A DNA stretch of 64,000 nt from Rubritalea profundi (GTDB taxonomy: Bacteria > Verrucomicrobiota > Verrucomicrobiia > Verrucomicrobiales > Akkermansiaceae). The stretch's first letter is position 1, and the number at the start of each line of letters is the position of its first letter. The stretch covers positions 974,871-1,038,870 of the forward strand of contig NZ_MQWA01000001.1 in NCBI RefSeq assembly GCF_002954445.1, read 5' to 3'. Of this stretch, positions 37,811 to 45,923 are shown piece after piece. Both the position numbers and the translations under genes were made by a program. Under the pieces are notes generated by a model, which worked only from the letters and a program-made list of their open reading frames with translations, had not been told where the DNA came from and did not search any database.

Positions 37811-38860
37811 CTAGAAAAAATCTTTACCTAACTGCTCGCGTTGCATCGATGGTGGTTTATGGCGATTCCGGTAACTTAATACCCCGCCACTCTTTGCACC
37901 AACTTCACCACCGATCCGGCAAGGGCTAGGGCATTCAGGAAAATACAATTTCCGCCTCAGGAACCAAACTCCAGCTATCCCGACGAGTAATACTCCTCCA
38001 GCAACCCAATAGACGAGTGGCGGAACTTCGACTTCAGCCGCAGAGTCGAGCATTCCGACAAGCTTATCAGTCTTACTGTTTGATGGAGATTGCTGACCAA
38101 CGATCGAGGTTACAGATTCTACTATCATTTCGCGTAGAATTTCCTCCACCCAAAACAAGCGCATGGAGAGTTGGCCCACAAAGCCATCGAGCTGGTCAAA
38201 TACGTCTGATTTCTCACGCGCCTTGTGAGCTGCATTCCAGAGCAATTCCTTCACCTGCCATTCTGGTACTCTATCGCTCACTCCCCCAGCCAACAAAAAG
38301 TCTGAACGCTCTGGAGCTCCAATATAATAATAAACGATGACTATCGGGTCTTTATTCTCCTTGAATACAGTATCGTACACTTTTTGAGGCAAGTAACCCT
38401 CTGGCACCTTTTGTGCCGCATCGAAGAGGTAGACATAAATGGGCAACTCTGATTCCTCCATATGCAGGTCCAGCGCGTACTTAAAATCAATACGCTCCTG
38501 CATACTCAAGATCTGTTGAGGATCAACCAAATACCCTTCGGGCTTCTTGCCGAAATAGTGCTCTAGGTGAACTCCAGAAATATTAGAGTTCTCCTCCAGC
38601 CGCTTATGTAGATCCAAACTAGGTTTAGCATCAACAGCCTCGATAATCACCTCTACTTCCTGCTCTCGCTCAGGTGTGTCGTCCTCCTTCTTCGGTCCTG
38701 CAGCAGTAAGCAAAGCCATGCCAACCACCATCTCCCCCTCCTTGATTCGCGTTTTATCAAGATCGTTCCAAACAGGTAGAGGTGGGAGCTTTGCCGCCAT
38801 ACTAAGTGACGTCGCACCCAGTACCACTCCTACTATAAATCTAAGCCAGACATTCATCAT
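37811..38860 (-). CDS. Secreted, membrane-anchored TPM-domain-like protein
   Basis: 349 residues: signal peptide (IVGVVLGATSLSMAA); a central region (about 100-240) with YLVDPQQILSMQERIDFKYALDLH and PIYVYLFDAAQ that resembles the TPM (TLP18.3/Psb32/MOLO-1) fold; a helical part; one membrane helix (LVYWVAGGVLLVGIAGVWFL); and a short basic cytoplasmic tail with two Cys. TPM domains occur in photosystem II repair proteins and receptor-associated proteins, some with phosphatase activity. Its start overlaps the stop of the next-upstream TPM gene as ATGA, so they work together. Confidence 0.55.
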   Translation of the reverse strand: MMNVWLRFIVGVVLGATSLSMAAKLPPLPVWNDLDKTRIKEGEMVVGMALLTAAGPKKEDDTPEREQEVEVIIEAVDAKPSLDLHKRLEENSNISGVHLEHYFGKKPEGYLVDPQQILSMQERIDFKYALDLHMEESELPIYVYLFDAAQKVPEGYLPQKVYDTVFKENKDPIVIVYYYIGAPERSDFLLAGGVSDRVPEWQVKELLWNAAHKAREKSDVFDQLDGFVGQLSMRLFWVEEILREMIVESVTSIVGQQSPSNSKTDKLVGMLDSAAEVEVPPLVYWVAGGVLLVGIAGVWFLRRKLYFPECPSPCRIGGEVGAKSGGVLSYRNRHKPPSMQREQLGKDFF

Positions 38861-39405
38861 TTCGCCAATCTGCGTGCTTTTCTCCGAAGCCGCTTCACAT
38901 ACTTACGCACTCCACCAAGCATTACTTCAATAGAATGCATAAAGTTAGATTCCAACAAGTAAGGATGACCTATCGTCAGAGCATCAAAAGACTCCTCCTC
39001 ATTCATAGCGGCATCCAATAAATACCCCACATGCAAACACACCTCCTTGCGGTTCACATCTATCAATAACATCACGCACCCATCTTCACTCGCCGACTCG
39101 GGAATATCTTTAAACTCCCCTCGGTTCATCAACCAGAATCCATAAGAACGGATATTTTGCTCGTCGCTCAAGGAACATGTCGCCACACAAAAGTAAAGTT
39201 GCGGGAATGCTCGTTCAGCTCGCGCAATCCACTTTGTCACCCTCTTTCTATCAGCAACACGCAGAACACCAGCGGCATCATGAGGCCGTCTTACCGTCCT
39301 ATCAAAACCTGCATACAATTCATCGAGTTGAGCCAAAACCAAGCCGCAATGAGGACATTCCTCGGCAGATAAATGCATGGTTTGTAGACATCGAGGGCAG
39401 CGCAT
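38857..39405 (-). CDS. Zinc-ribbon TPM-domain protein
   Basis: 182 residues. N-terminal zinc ribbon CPRC...CPHC (residues 3-20), followed by a TPM-type domain: VADRKRVTKWIARAERAFPQ, LYFCVATCSLSDEQNIRSYGFW, and the VMLLIDVNRKEVCLHVGYLLD strand pair typical of the family. Soluble, cytoplasmic. First gene of a two-gene operon with the membrane-anchored TPM-like gene (4-bp overlap). Divergent from the AP2-domain gene. Confidence 0.65.
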   Translation of the reverse strand: MRCPRCLQTMHLSAEECPHCGLVLAQLDELYAGFDRTVRRPHDAAGVLRVADRKRVTKWIARAERAFPQLYFCVATCSLSDEQNIRSYGFWLMNRGEFKDIPESASEDGCVMLLIDVNRKEVCLHVGYLLDAAMNEEESFDALTIGHPYLLESNFMHSIEVMLGGVRKYVKRLRRKARRLAK

Positions 39406-39574
39406 GAGTCGGCACCATAAACAGCCTCATCACTCACGCCAAGCCCCTAGCCAAGATTTTTTTGTTTTTCAATTACCAACACAACAAACCTCAAACTCAC
39501 CTAACAGAATTACAGGCATTCCTAATTCCTCAGCTCTTGTTGACAATCACTACTCGCTGTATCAATTTTTCTGT

Positions 39575-40000
39575 ATGCCCGCTGACTCACCCAACTATGC
39601 TATCGCCCGGATTGACCTGCCGGATGCGCTTACGCATGGGTGGCAAGTCCGCCTCCAAAGACGTGGGATCAAATACGCTAAATTCTTTGCCGATGCCCCA
39701 CTTGGCGGCATCGAGGCCTCACTTCTGACTGCCCGAAAATGGCGCGACTGCCTATTGAAGCGAATAGAAACCGAAGACCGCGCTAGGATTTGCCAGCGCT
39801 CAACTCGCAATTCCTCTGGAGTCGTTGGGGTCTCTAAAGTCTCAGTCGTCACCAACGGTGTCCGCTACACTTTCTGGCAAGCCACTTGGTCACCTGAATC
39901 AGGGAAGCGCCGCTGCGTGAAGTTCTCCATCAAACGCTACGGTGACACCCAAGCCTTTGAACTCGCCGTGCTGGCACGCACTGACGCCACTGGCCATTGA
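39575..40000 (+). CDS. AP2/ERF-like DNA-binding domain protein
   Basis: 141 residues from ATG 39575; a frame open from 39377 has a low-complexity leader overlapping the opposite gene and is not used. C-terminal SSGVVGVSKVSV...FWQATWSPESGKRRCVKFSIKRYG has the AP2 pattern of three strands with W and R contacts, then a helix (TQAFELAVLAR). Bacterial AP2 domains usually belong to homing endonucleases or phage proteins; stand-alone versions are common in marine Verrucomicrobia and Planctomycetes. The N-terminal 85 residues (ARIDLPDALTHGWQVRLQRRG) look like a second, degenerate copy. A regulator or remnant; target unknown. Confidence 0.55.
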   Translation: MPADSPNYAIARIDLPDALTHGWQVRLQRRGIKYAKFFADAPLGGIEASLLTARKWRDCLLKRIETEDRARICQRSTRNSSGVVGVSKVSVVTNGVRYTFWQATWSPESGKRRCVKFSIKRYGDTQAFELAVLARTDATGH

Positions 40001-40072
40001 TCCCCAGGAAGTTTACCTACTCCTTGCATTTTACTCTTCACAGCCACCCCTTCACCCTTCATCCTCCCACGC

Positions 40073-40756
40073 ATGCAGCGTCTGATCGGCTCACTCATTC
40101 TTATCCTTGCCCTCGTTACTACGAGCTTAGCTTCCGAGCACGTCATCCTAACAGGTGGCACAGCTCTCAGGAAATGGGAAAACTACCGAGTACCGAATGA
40201 CCGACACGACAAGTGGTGGGCCAACTTTATCCGCGCCTCCACCATGCAGATGGATATCATCAAAGCGCAAGAAGGTGACACCCCATCGATCATCTGGTAC
40301 GTCTACAAAAAAGCTTACGAGCTTCGCGGTTCAGAAGACGGGAAACCCTACACAACTTGGATCACCGAACAGGCTCAAAAACGAAGAGCTAAACTTGTTT
40401 GGATCCACTCTGGCGATGACTTCATCCAGAAGTTCAACCGCCTACCAGCTGGCGGCACCCGCACATTCAACTATTTCGGCCACTCCAATAAGCATTGTTT
40501 TTTGCTCGATTATTCATCGCAGATCCTCGGCGTCTCTGCCTCATGGCTCCATGAGTCCGACCTCGAAAAACTCAGTTCACGTCCCTTCGCAAAAAAGGCA
40601 GTTTGTAAGAGTTGGGGTTGCTATACTGGTGAAAGCATGAATCGTTTCTGGAAGAAATCCACTGGTACCAGGCTGATAGGAGCCAAAGGCAAAACCGATT
40701 ACTCGTCCCTCAGCTTTGGCAAAATGCCCACAGTCAACGGACGCTGGATTCGCTAG
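40073..40756 (+). CDS. Secreted protein, possible clan CD (caspase-like) cysteine peptidase
   Basis: 227 residues with a signal peptide (LILILALVTTSLA). Alternating strands and helices: HVILTGGTALRKWENY, KLVWIHSGDDF, then TFNYFGHSNKHCFLL with H137 and AVCKSWGCYTGESM with C183. A strand ending in G-H followed about 45 residues later by a strand ending in C is the dyad arrangement of caspase, gingipain and CHAT proteases. This is a structural inference only, and a non-catalytic protein is possible. No operon partner; bioB follows after 43 bp on the same strand. Confidence 0.45.
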   Translation: MQRLIGSLILILALVTTSLASEHVILTGGTALRKWENYRVPNDRHDKWWANFIRASTMQMDIIKAQEGDTPSIIWYVYKKAYELRGSEDGKPYTTWITEQAQKRRAKLVWIHSGDDFIQKFNRLPAGGTRTFNYFGHSNKHCFLLDYSSQILGVSASWLHESDLEKLSSRPFAKKAVCKSWGCYTGESMNRFWKKSTGTRLIGAKGKTDYSSLSFGKMPTVNGRWIR

Positions 40757-40799
40757 CACACAATTTTTTATTCATTAATCATCACAATCACGTAATTTC

Positions 40800-41795
40800 A
40801 TGAAATTCGAAAAACTCAAAGCACTGTATGACCTCCCTCTCTTTGACCTCATCAAGAAGTCACGCGAAGTCCACGACGCAAACTGGATCGACAATGAAAT
40901 CCAACTCTGCACACTCCTCTCTATCAAAACTGGCGGTTGCTCAGAAGATTGTTCCTACTGCGCTCAGTCCGCTCGCTACAAGTCAGGCGTAGAGTCTGAG
41001 AAGCTGATGGAAAAAGAAGACGTCATGGCTCGCGCTCGCGTGGCTGCCGAGTCTGGTTCCACACGCTTCTGCATGGGCGCAGCCTGGAAAGGCGTTCGCT
41101 CCGGCACTAAGCGTTTCGACCAAGTCGTTGAAATCATTGAAGACGTTTCCGAACTCGGAATGGAAGTCTGCGTCACACTCGGCGAAGTCGGCCCAGCTGA
41201 AGCTGTACGCCTCAAAAAAGCAGGTGTCACAGCCTACAACCACAACGTGGACACATCTCGTGAGCACTATCCTAACGTGGTTACTTCACACTCGTACGAC
41301 GATCGTCTCCAGACAATCAAGAACGTCCAAGACGCTGGCATGGCTGTATGCTGTGGTGGCATCCTTGGACTTGGCGAGACTTCTGATGACCGCCTCAAGA
41401 TGATCGAAACCATTTCTGAGCTCAACCCGCAGCCTGAATCAGTCCCGATCAACTCGCTCATGCCAATGCCCGGCACACCACTCGGCGATTCTGACCCAGT
41501 GACCATTTTCGATGTGATCCGGATGATCGCCATCACACGTATTGCTGTACCAAAAGCCAAGGTTCGCCTTTCTGCTGGTCGCACACAGATCTCAGAAGAA
41601 GGTCAAGCTATGTGCTTCTTCGCTGGCGCTAACTCCATTTTCTACGGTGACAAGCTCCTCACAGCTAAGAACCCAAGCATCCAGAAAGATCTAGATCTCA
41701 TCAGTAAACTCGGGCTCAGTACTAGACAGCCTAACCCAGACATGGAAATCCCTAAGGCTACTTGTGACAAGGAAGCCAGCCCGTGTTGCGGATAG
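40800..41795 (+). CDS. bioB: Biotin synthase
   Basis: 331 residues. Radical-SAM enzyme that inserts sulfur into dethiobiotin. The CSEDCSYCAQSARY motif holds the C-x3-C-x2-C of the [4Fe-4S] cluster. ETSDDRLKMI, YNHNVDTSREHYPNVV and the 2Fe-2S ligand segment LSAGRTQI are as expected. Normal length. Ends at a terminator at 41824, and the other bio genes are not in the window. Confidence 0.97.
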   Translation: MKFEKLKALYDLPLFDLIKKSREVHDANWIDNEIQLCTLLSIKTGGCSEDCSYCAQSARYKSGVESEKLMEKEDVMARARVAAESGSTRFCMGAAWKGVRSGTKRFDQVVEIIEDVSELGMEVCVTLGEVGPAEAVRLKKAGVTAYNHNVDTSREHYPNVVTSHSYDDRLQTIKNVQDAGMAVCCGGILGLGETSDDRLKMIETISELNPQPESVPINSLMPMPGTPLGDSDPVTIFDVIRMIAITRIAVPKAKVRLSAGRTQISEEGQAMCFFAGANSIFYGDKLLTAKNPSIQKDLDLISKLGLSTRQPNPDMEIPKATCDKEASPCCG

Positions 41796-41823
41796 TTTCT
41801 TACTAGAAAATGAAAAACTTCCC

Positions 41824-41854
41824 ATGCCCTACTCACTGAGTGGGGCATTTTTTT
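41824..41854 (+). terminator. Rho-independent terminator after bioB
   Basis: ATGCCCTACT pairs with AGTGGGGCAT (one G-T wobble) over a 5-nt loop, followed by seven T (41848-41854). Confidence 0.88.
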
Positions 41855-41895
41855 CTCATACCTAAAACCCACTCACCTAACAAGTCACCCTCGTT

Positions 41896-43047
41896 TTGCA
41901 CAAAACGATTTCCATCACAGGCATCTCAGCCATTTCAGGTCTCGGCACCACGCTCAGCGCACATGCCGATGCCATGGAAATTGGTCAAACAGGCCTGCGA
42001 TCGCTCAAAGCCTTGCTAGGTGATCGCATCGACTGCGGAGACCTGCAAGCGTCGTGGATCGAAGACCGTTCTATTCTGAACTCCCGCAAGTGGGCACCGG
42101 CATCAACTCTAGCAGTCCATTGCGCCAAGCAAGCAGTCGCCGACGCCGGTCTTGGGGGATCTGACTTAAAAAATGCGGCAGTCATCGCGGGCTCTTCGCG
42201 AGGCAATGCCTGGCTCAGCGACTGGCCTGGCCGCCGCCCCTTCAAACTAATGGCGGCCTCAAACTCTATGCATGGTGAGATTGCCTCGGCGGTCACTATC
42301 GAGTTAGGCATTACTGGACCCTGGCAAACAATTTCCTCAGGTTGCGCCGCCTCACTCGACGCCATTGGCATGGCCTGGATGATGCTTCAGGCTGGAGTGG
42401 TCGAACACGCCATCGTTCTAGGTATCGAGCTCCCGCTCGTTCCTGAAATCGTCCAAAATTATATCGACACGGGCGTCCTAAGCACCAACGGAATCAACGA
42501 TCCCTACCACCCTAACACCTCAGGGTTCTTCCCAGGAGAAGCTGGCTGCGCACTCGTCCTCAGCTCTGAAGACATCCCATCTGCCCCAAAGCTGGACGGC
42601 TATTGGTGCAATTCCGATGCTGACTCCCCGATTGGTATGCCCGCTGATGGAAAAGGCCTCCGAGCTTGTCTCGAATCAGCACTAGCCAGCCTGCCACACG
42701 GCACTCATATTTCAGCCGTCTGCCCACACGCCTCAGGCACTCACCTGCATTCTCTAGCGGAAGAACGCGCACTATTAGATGCTCTCAGACCGAGCTCCCC
42801 AATCTCACTGCACCCGCTCAAGCCCTTCACCGGCCACACCGTCGGCGCCAGCGGAGCTCTCGATACGGCCATCTTAGCGCACTACCTTCGAAACAAAGAA
42901 CTCCCGCCAAATCTCGCACTCACACAGCCCCCCGCCCCCTTCACCCTTCCTACCGAGAAGACCGAAGCGACAGACTCCATTCTGAAAATAGCAGTCGGCA
43001 TGGGTGGCCACAACTCAGTCATCGCACTTTCGCCGCCACAGAGCTAA
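41896..43047 (+). CDS. Divergent beta-ketoacyl synthase family protein
   Basis: 383 residues from TTG 41896, needed to keep the ITGISAISGLG start of the thiolase fold. Nucleophile C150 sits in TISSGCAASLDA; K309/H314 in LKPFTGHTVGASGALD are conserved. The first histidine motif (normally HGT-x-T) is unusual here: CPHASGTHLHS. A Claisen-condensing enzyme, chain-length factor-like or specialised in role. Possible jobs: fatty acid, polyene or biotin-precursor synthesis. Close to a LuxC-like reductase gene (44521). Transcribed in the same direction as the L,D-transpeptidase 12 nt downstream. Confidence 0.75.
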   Translation: MHKTISITGISAISGLGTTLSAHADAMEIGQTGLRSLKALLGDRIDCGDLQASWIEDRSILNSRKWAPASTLAVHCAKQAVADAGLGGSDLKNAAVIAGSSRGNAWLSDWPGRRPFKLMAASNSMHGEIASAVTIELGITGPWQTISSGCAASLDAIGMAWMMLQAGVVEHAIVLGIELPLVPEIVQNYIDTGVLSTNGINDPYHPNTSGFFPGEAGCALVLSSEDIPSAPKLDGYWCNSDADSPIGMPADGKGLRACLESALASLPHGTHISAVCPHASGTHLHSLAEERALLDALRPSSPISLHPLKPFTGHTVGASGALDTAILAHYLRNKELPPNLALTQPPAPFTLPTEKTEATDSILKIAVGMGGHNSVIALSPPQS

Positions 43048-43059
43048 ATTCAAAATAAC

Positions 43060-43512
43060 ATGACCGCTCTAGAAATTTCCATATCTGATCAGACCCTAAG
43101 AGTTCTAGAGAACGGAGTTGAACAGCGCAACTACCCTATCTCTTCAGCAAAAAATGGCCTAGGCTCTGAACAAGGTTCATTCAAGACTCCCACGGGAAAC
43201 TTCATCATCGCCGAGAAACACGGACACGATGCTCCCATCCACACTATTTTCAAAGGCCGTTTACCAGTCGGTCTATGGACTGTCGGCGAGCACTGCGACG
43301 ACGACCTCGTCACCACCCGCATTCTTTGGTTAGACGGCCAAGACGCCGATAACACCAACACCAAAGCACGCTACATCTACATCCACGGCACCAACCACGA
43401 AGACAAAATCGGCACCCCCCATTCCTGCGGTTGCATCCGCATGCGCAACCAAGACGTCATCGAGCTCTTCGAGAATATCACCGAAAACACCCCCGTCAGA
43501 ATATCTCACTGA
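43060..43512 (+). CDS. L,D-transpeptidase (YkuD family)
   Basis: 150 residues, only the YkuD domain: LEISISDQTLRVLENG start, FKTPTGNFIIAEKHG, and the active site YIHGTNHEDKIGTPHSCGCIRM with the catalytic Cys (S-x-G-C-I-R). Forms 3-3 cross-links in peptidoglycan or anchors proteins to it. No signal peptide is visible, so export would need another route or the start is missed. Lies 12 nt after the ketosynthase gene. Confidence 0.88.
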   Translation: MTALEISISDQTLRVLENGVEQRNYPISSAKNGLGSEQGSFKTPTGNFIIAEKHGHDAPIHTIFKGRLPVGLWTVGEHCDDDLVTTRILWLDGQDADNTNTKARYIYIHGTNHEDKIGTPHSCGCIRMRNQDVIELFENITENTPVRISH

Positions 43513-43545
43513 GTAAGCAAACTCACCACTTCACACTTTTAAAAC

Positions 43546-44178
43546 ATGAAACTCATTATTTTCGACTGCGACTCCACGCTCTCCTCCATTGAAGGAATCG
43601 ACGAACTCGCTCGCGCTAAAGGCCCAGAAATCTTCTCAGAAGTCGAGGCTCTGACCAATGCAGCAATGAATGGCGAGGTGCCACTCGGCCAAGTTTTTGC
43701 ACGCCGACTCGAGATCATCCGCCCAGACCTCGCGACCTGCGCGGCGGTCGAGCAACTCTACATCGACACCGTCGAGCCAACAGCCGTTGCGACCCTCAAC
43801 ACACTCCGTGAGCAAGGCTGGAAAATTGTTATCCTTTCCGGCGGATTCAAGCGACTCATCGAGCCACTCGCCGCCTTCCTTCAAATCGATCGCATCGAAG
43901 CTGTCCCGCTCAATCTCGATGAGAATGGCTTTTATATCTCCTTCGATAACAGTTACCCGACCACCTACAATGGCGGCAAACCTGAGATCATTCGCCAGCT
44001 CAAATCCGAGTTCACACCAGAGCAGATCATCATGGTCGGCGACGGAGTCTCAGACCTAGAAACCCAGTCAGAAGTGGATAGCTTCATCGGATACGGCGGC
44101 TACACTCCACGCGAAAAGGTCAAAGCTGGCGCCGACCACTTCATCTACAGGTTAGATGAGCTTCTAGCCCTCGTCTAA
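43546..44178 (+). CDS. HAD-family phosphoserine phosphatase-like protein
   Basis: 210 residues. HAD motif I is FDCDSTLSS (nucleophile Asp, with Ser for the usual Gly of DxDGT), as in SerB-type enzymes. Motif II is VILSGGFKRLI, and motif IV/Mg site is MVGDGVSDLE. SerB hydrolyses phosphoserine in serine synthesis; close relatives act on other phosphomonoesters, so the substrate is not certain. Ends 1 nt before the next small zinc-ribbon gene. Confidence 0.8.
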   Translation: MKLIIFDCDSTLSSIEGIDELARAKGPEIFSEVEALTNAAMNGEVPLGQVFARRLEIIRPDLATCAAVEQLYIDTVEPTAVATLNTLREQGWKIVILSGGFKRLIEPLAAFLQIDRIEAVPLNLDENGFYISFDNSYPTTYNGGKPEIIRQLKSEFTPEQIIMVGDGVSDLETQSEVDSFIGYGGYTPREKVKAGADHFIYRLDELLALV

Positions 44179-44179
44179 T

Positions 44180-44506
44180 ATGGAACTTCCCACACAACAC
44201 CGATATCTATTCAATGGGCATCAAGAACTTCTCACTCCCGATGAAGCGAAGGCTTGGCGGAACCTCCAAGTCGAGAGACTCATCGAACTCTGCGAATACC
44301 CAGCCGTCAAAGAACTCTTTCACGTTCGTTGGATCGCTAGAGAACCCGAAGTGTTAGAGCTACTCAAAAGTGGCTCTGAGGACTTCTATAAAAACACCCT
44401 CCAGCGCCTCGATGGAAAAACAAAGCATTGCCCAAAGTGCTACGCCCTCTGCCGCACCAGCCGAGCCCGGCTGTGTCCCGAGTGCTCACATACTTGGTAT
44501 AGATAA
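44180..44506 (+). CDS. Small zinc-ribbon protein of unknown function
   Basis: 108 residues. The N-terminal part is helical (LTPDEAKAWRNLQVERLIELCE). The C-terminus holds CPKCYALCRTSRARLCPEC, a C-x2-C...C-x2-C zinc ribbon, followed by HTWYR. Unknown family. Tightly packed between the HAD phosphatase and LuxC-like genes (1 and 14 nt), so it is probably real and co-transcribed. Confidence 0.6.
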   Translation: MELPTQHRYLFNGHQELLTPDEAKAWRNLQVERLIELCEYPAVKELFHVRWIAREPEVLELLKSGSEDFYKNTLQRLDGKTKHCPKCYALCRTSRARLCPECSHTWYR

Positions 44507-44520
44507 ACTCACCGATCTCC

Positions 44521-45600
44521 ATGCTCACCGAACAACGCGCCCACCATTTAGCCAAAGCTAGCGAAGCCTTTCAGGCCTTCCTCGGTCAGATCACAGCCAA
44601 TGAGCTGCTCGACTGGGTCAGCCATGAACTCGGCCACCCAGAGGCGCTCGACGAGTTCCAGCAGGTGGGAGACATCCTCACCAAAGCGACTCCCCCGAAA
44701 CACCTGCTGCACATCATCAGTGGCAACACACCACATGCTGGTCTCCAGAGCCTGCTTCGAGGTTTGTTAGTCGGCGCACAAAACACGATCAAACTCCCCG
44801 CGACGAAAGCCGACTGCGAATCCATCCCGGAGATCACCGCCTTTTACCGAGCCTTACCCAAAGAGCTGCAACAGCTTTGCCTCTTCACCAGCGAACTCAG
44901 TGACTCCTTGCTCGCCAGCGCTGACTGCGTGATCGCCATTGGCTCGGACCGCGCGATTGAGTCGATCCACCAACGGCTCAAGCCACAGCAACGTTTCATC
45001 CCCCACGGCCACAAAATTAGTTTCGGCCTGATCGACAAACCTAGTACCAAGAACGCCCAACTTGCAGCGACAGACGCCTCCCTCTACAACCAACAAGGTT
45101 GCCTCTCGCCCCATGCTATTTATGTTAAACAAGGGGCCGAAGACTTTGCGCCAATGTTAGCCAAAGCTATGGAAACTTTCAACCAGCGAGATCCACGTGG
45201 ACCTATCGGACTATCGGAAAGTGGATCCATCCGCAATCTCCGCGAAACAGTACGCTACCAAGCCGCTCAAGAACCAGACAACTACCAGCTCTACGAGAGC
45301 AAAGGTGACACCAGTTGGACAGTCATTTACGAAAACTCACCCACCCTGCGCCCCAGCCCGCAGAACCGAACAATCTACGTTCGCCCCTGGCCTGATAACC
45401 CACTCGATCTAGGCAAAGAAGTGGAATATCTCAGCACTATTGCCCTCTCACCACTTTCAGCATTGCTCAAAACCGTAGAATGCCTCACACCTGCACGTGT
45501 CTGCCAACTCGGAAAAGCACAGCACCCACACCTCTTCTGGCACCACGATGGCATCGCCCCCCTCGCCAGCCTCGTGACTTGCCTAGACATCCATCTCTAA
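44521..45600 (+). CDS. LuxC-like acyl-CoA reductase
   Basis: 359 residues. Aldehyde dehydrogenase-like fold; HIISGNTPHAGLQSLLRGLL (NAD(P)-binding and GN-x-P motif), IAIGSDRAIESI, PHGHKISFGLI and the catalytic Cys in YNQQGCLSPHAIYV are LuxC-family features. LuxC reduces fatty acyl-CoA or acyl-enzyme to aldehyde. With the divergent ketosynthase 1.5 kb upstream it could make a fatty aldehyde, alcohol or related lipid (inference). No luciferase genes are present. Confidence 0.82.
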   Translation: MLTEQRAHHLAKASEAFQAFLGQITANELLDWVSHELGHPEALDEFQQVGDILTKATPPKHLLHIISGNTPHAGLQSLLRGLLVGAQNTIKLPATKADCESIPEITAFYRALPKELQQLCLFTSELSDSLLASADCVIAIGSDRAIESIHQRLKPQQRFIPHGHKISFGLIDKPSTKNAQLAATDASLYNQQGCLSPHAIYVKQGAEDFAPMLAKAMETFNQRDPRGPIGLSESGSIRNLRETVRYQAAQEPDNYQLYESKGDTSWTVIYENSPTLRPSPQNRTIYVRPWPDNPLDLGKEVEYLSTIALSPLSALLKTVECLTPARVCQLGKAQHPHLFWHHDGIAPLASLVTCLDIHL

Positions 45601-45601
45601 A

Positions 45602-45632
45602 CGTAACAACGTAATCACCTAACACGTAAAAA
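45602..45632. repeat. Octanucleotide tandem repeat upstream of infA
   Basis: Units CGTAACAA, CGTAATCA, CCTAACA, CGTAAAAA directly before the infA start (45640). A matching array precedes tlyA (48219-48244). Confidence 0.6.
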
Positions 45633-45639
45633 TTTTCAA

Positions 45640-45861
45640 ATGAAAGACGCTCCTATCCGCACCACTGCCACCATCACAGCCAAACGCGACGATGGGGAAA
45701 CCTTCATCGTCACTCTCCCTAATGGGAAGACCTCTCTAGGCCACTCCCAGATCAAGCACAAAGACTACCGCGACTCCCTCGAAATTGGCGACACAGTCAC
45801 CGTTGAAATGACTCCATTCGACTTCGAAAAAGCCCGCATCATCCCGACTCCTGCGGAGTAA
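45640..45861 (+). CDS. infA: Translation initiation factor IF-1-like protein
   Basis: 73 residues, an OB-fold S1-type domain. TTATITAKRDDGETFIVTLPNGKTSLGHSQIKHK and EIGDTVTVEMTPFDFEKARII align with IF-1, including the G-D-x-V-x-V-E-x-TP-(Y/F)-D motif. IF-1 binds the ribosomal A site during initiation. It is diverged from the usual highly conserved form, so this could be a second, accessory IF-1. The heptamer repeat begins at its stop codon. Confidence 0.78.
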   Translation: MKDAPIRTTATITAKRDDGETFIVTLPNGKTSLGHSQIKHKDYRDSLEIGDTVTVEMTPFDFEKARIIPTPAE

Positions 45862-45880
45862 TTAAGAATTAAGAATTAGG
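45860..45880. repeat. Heptanucleotide tandem repeat at the infA stop
   Basis: AATTAAG, AATTAAG, AATTAGG, starting within the TAA stop codon. TAA/TAG falls in all three frames. Third example of a 7-bp array at a gene end in this window. Confidence 0.7.
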
Positions 45881-45923
45881 AGTTTTTCCTTTTTCCTCTC
45901 ACCTTTCTCCTTCCTCTAACTTC

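Noticed and set aside
41896..43047. Ketosynthase as a pure chain-length factor
   Set aside because: The nucleophile Cys150 is present in a standard SSGCAAS context, so catalysis is possible.
44521..45600. A bioluminescence (lux) cluster, because of the LuxC-like gene
   Set aside because: No luxA, luxB, luxD or luxE neighbours; LuxC-type reductases are common outside light production.
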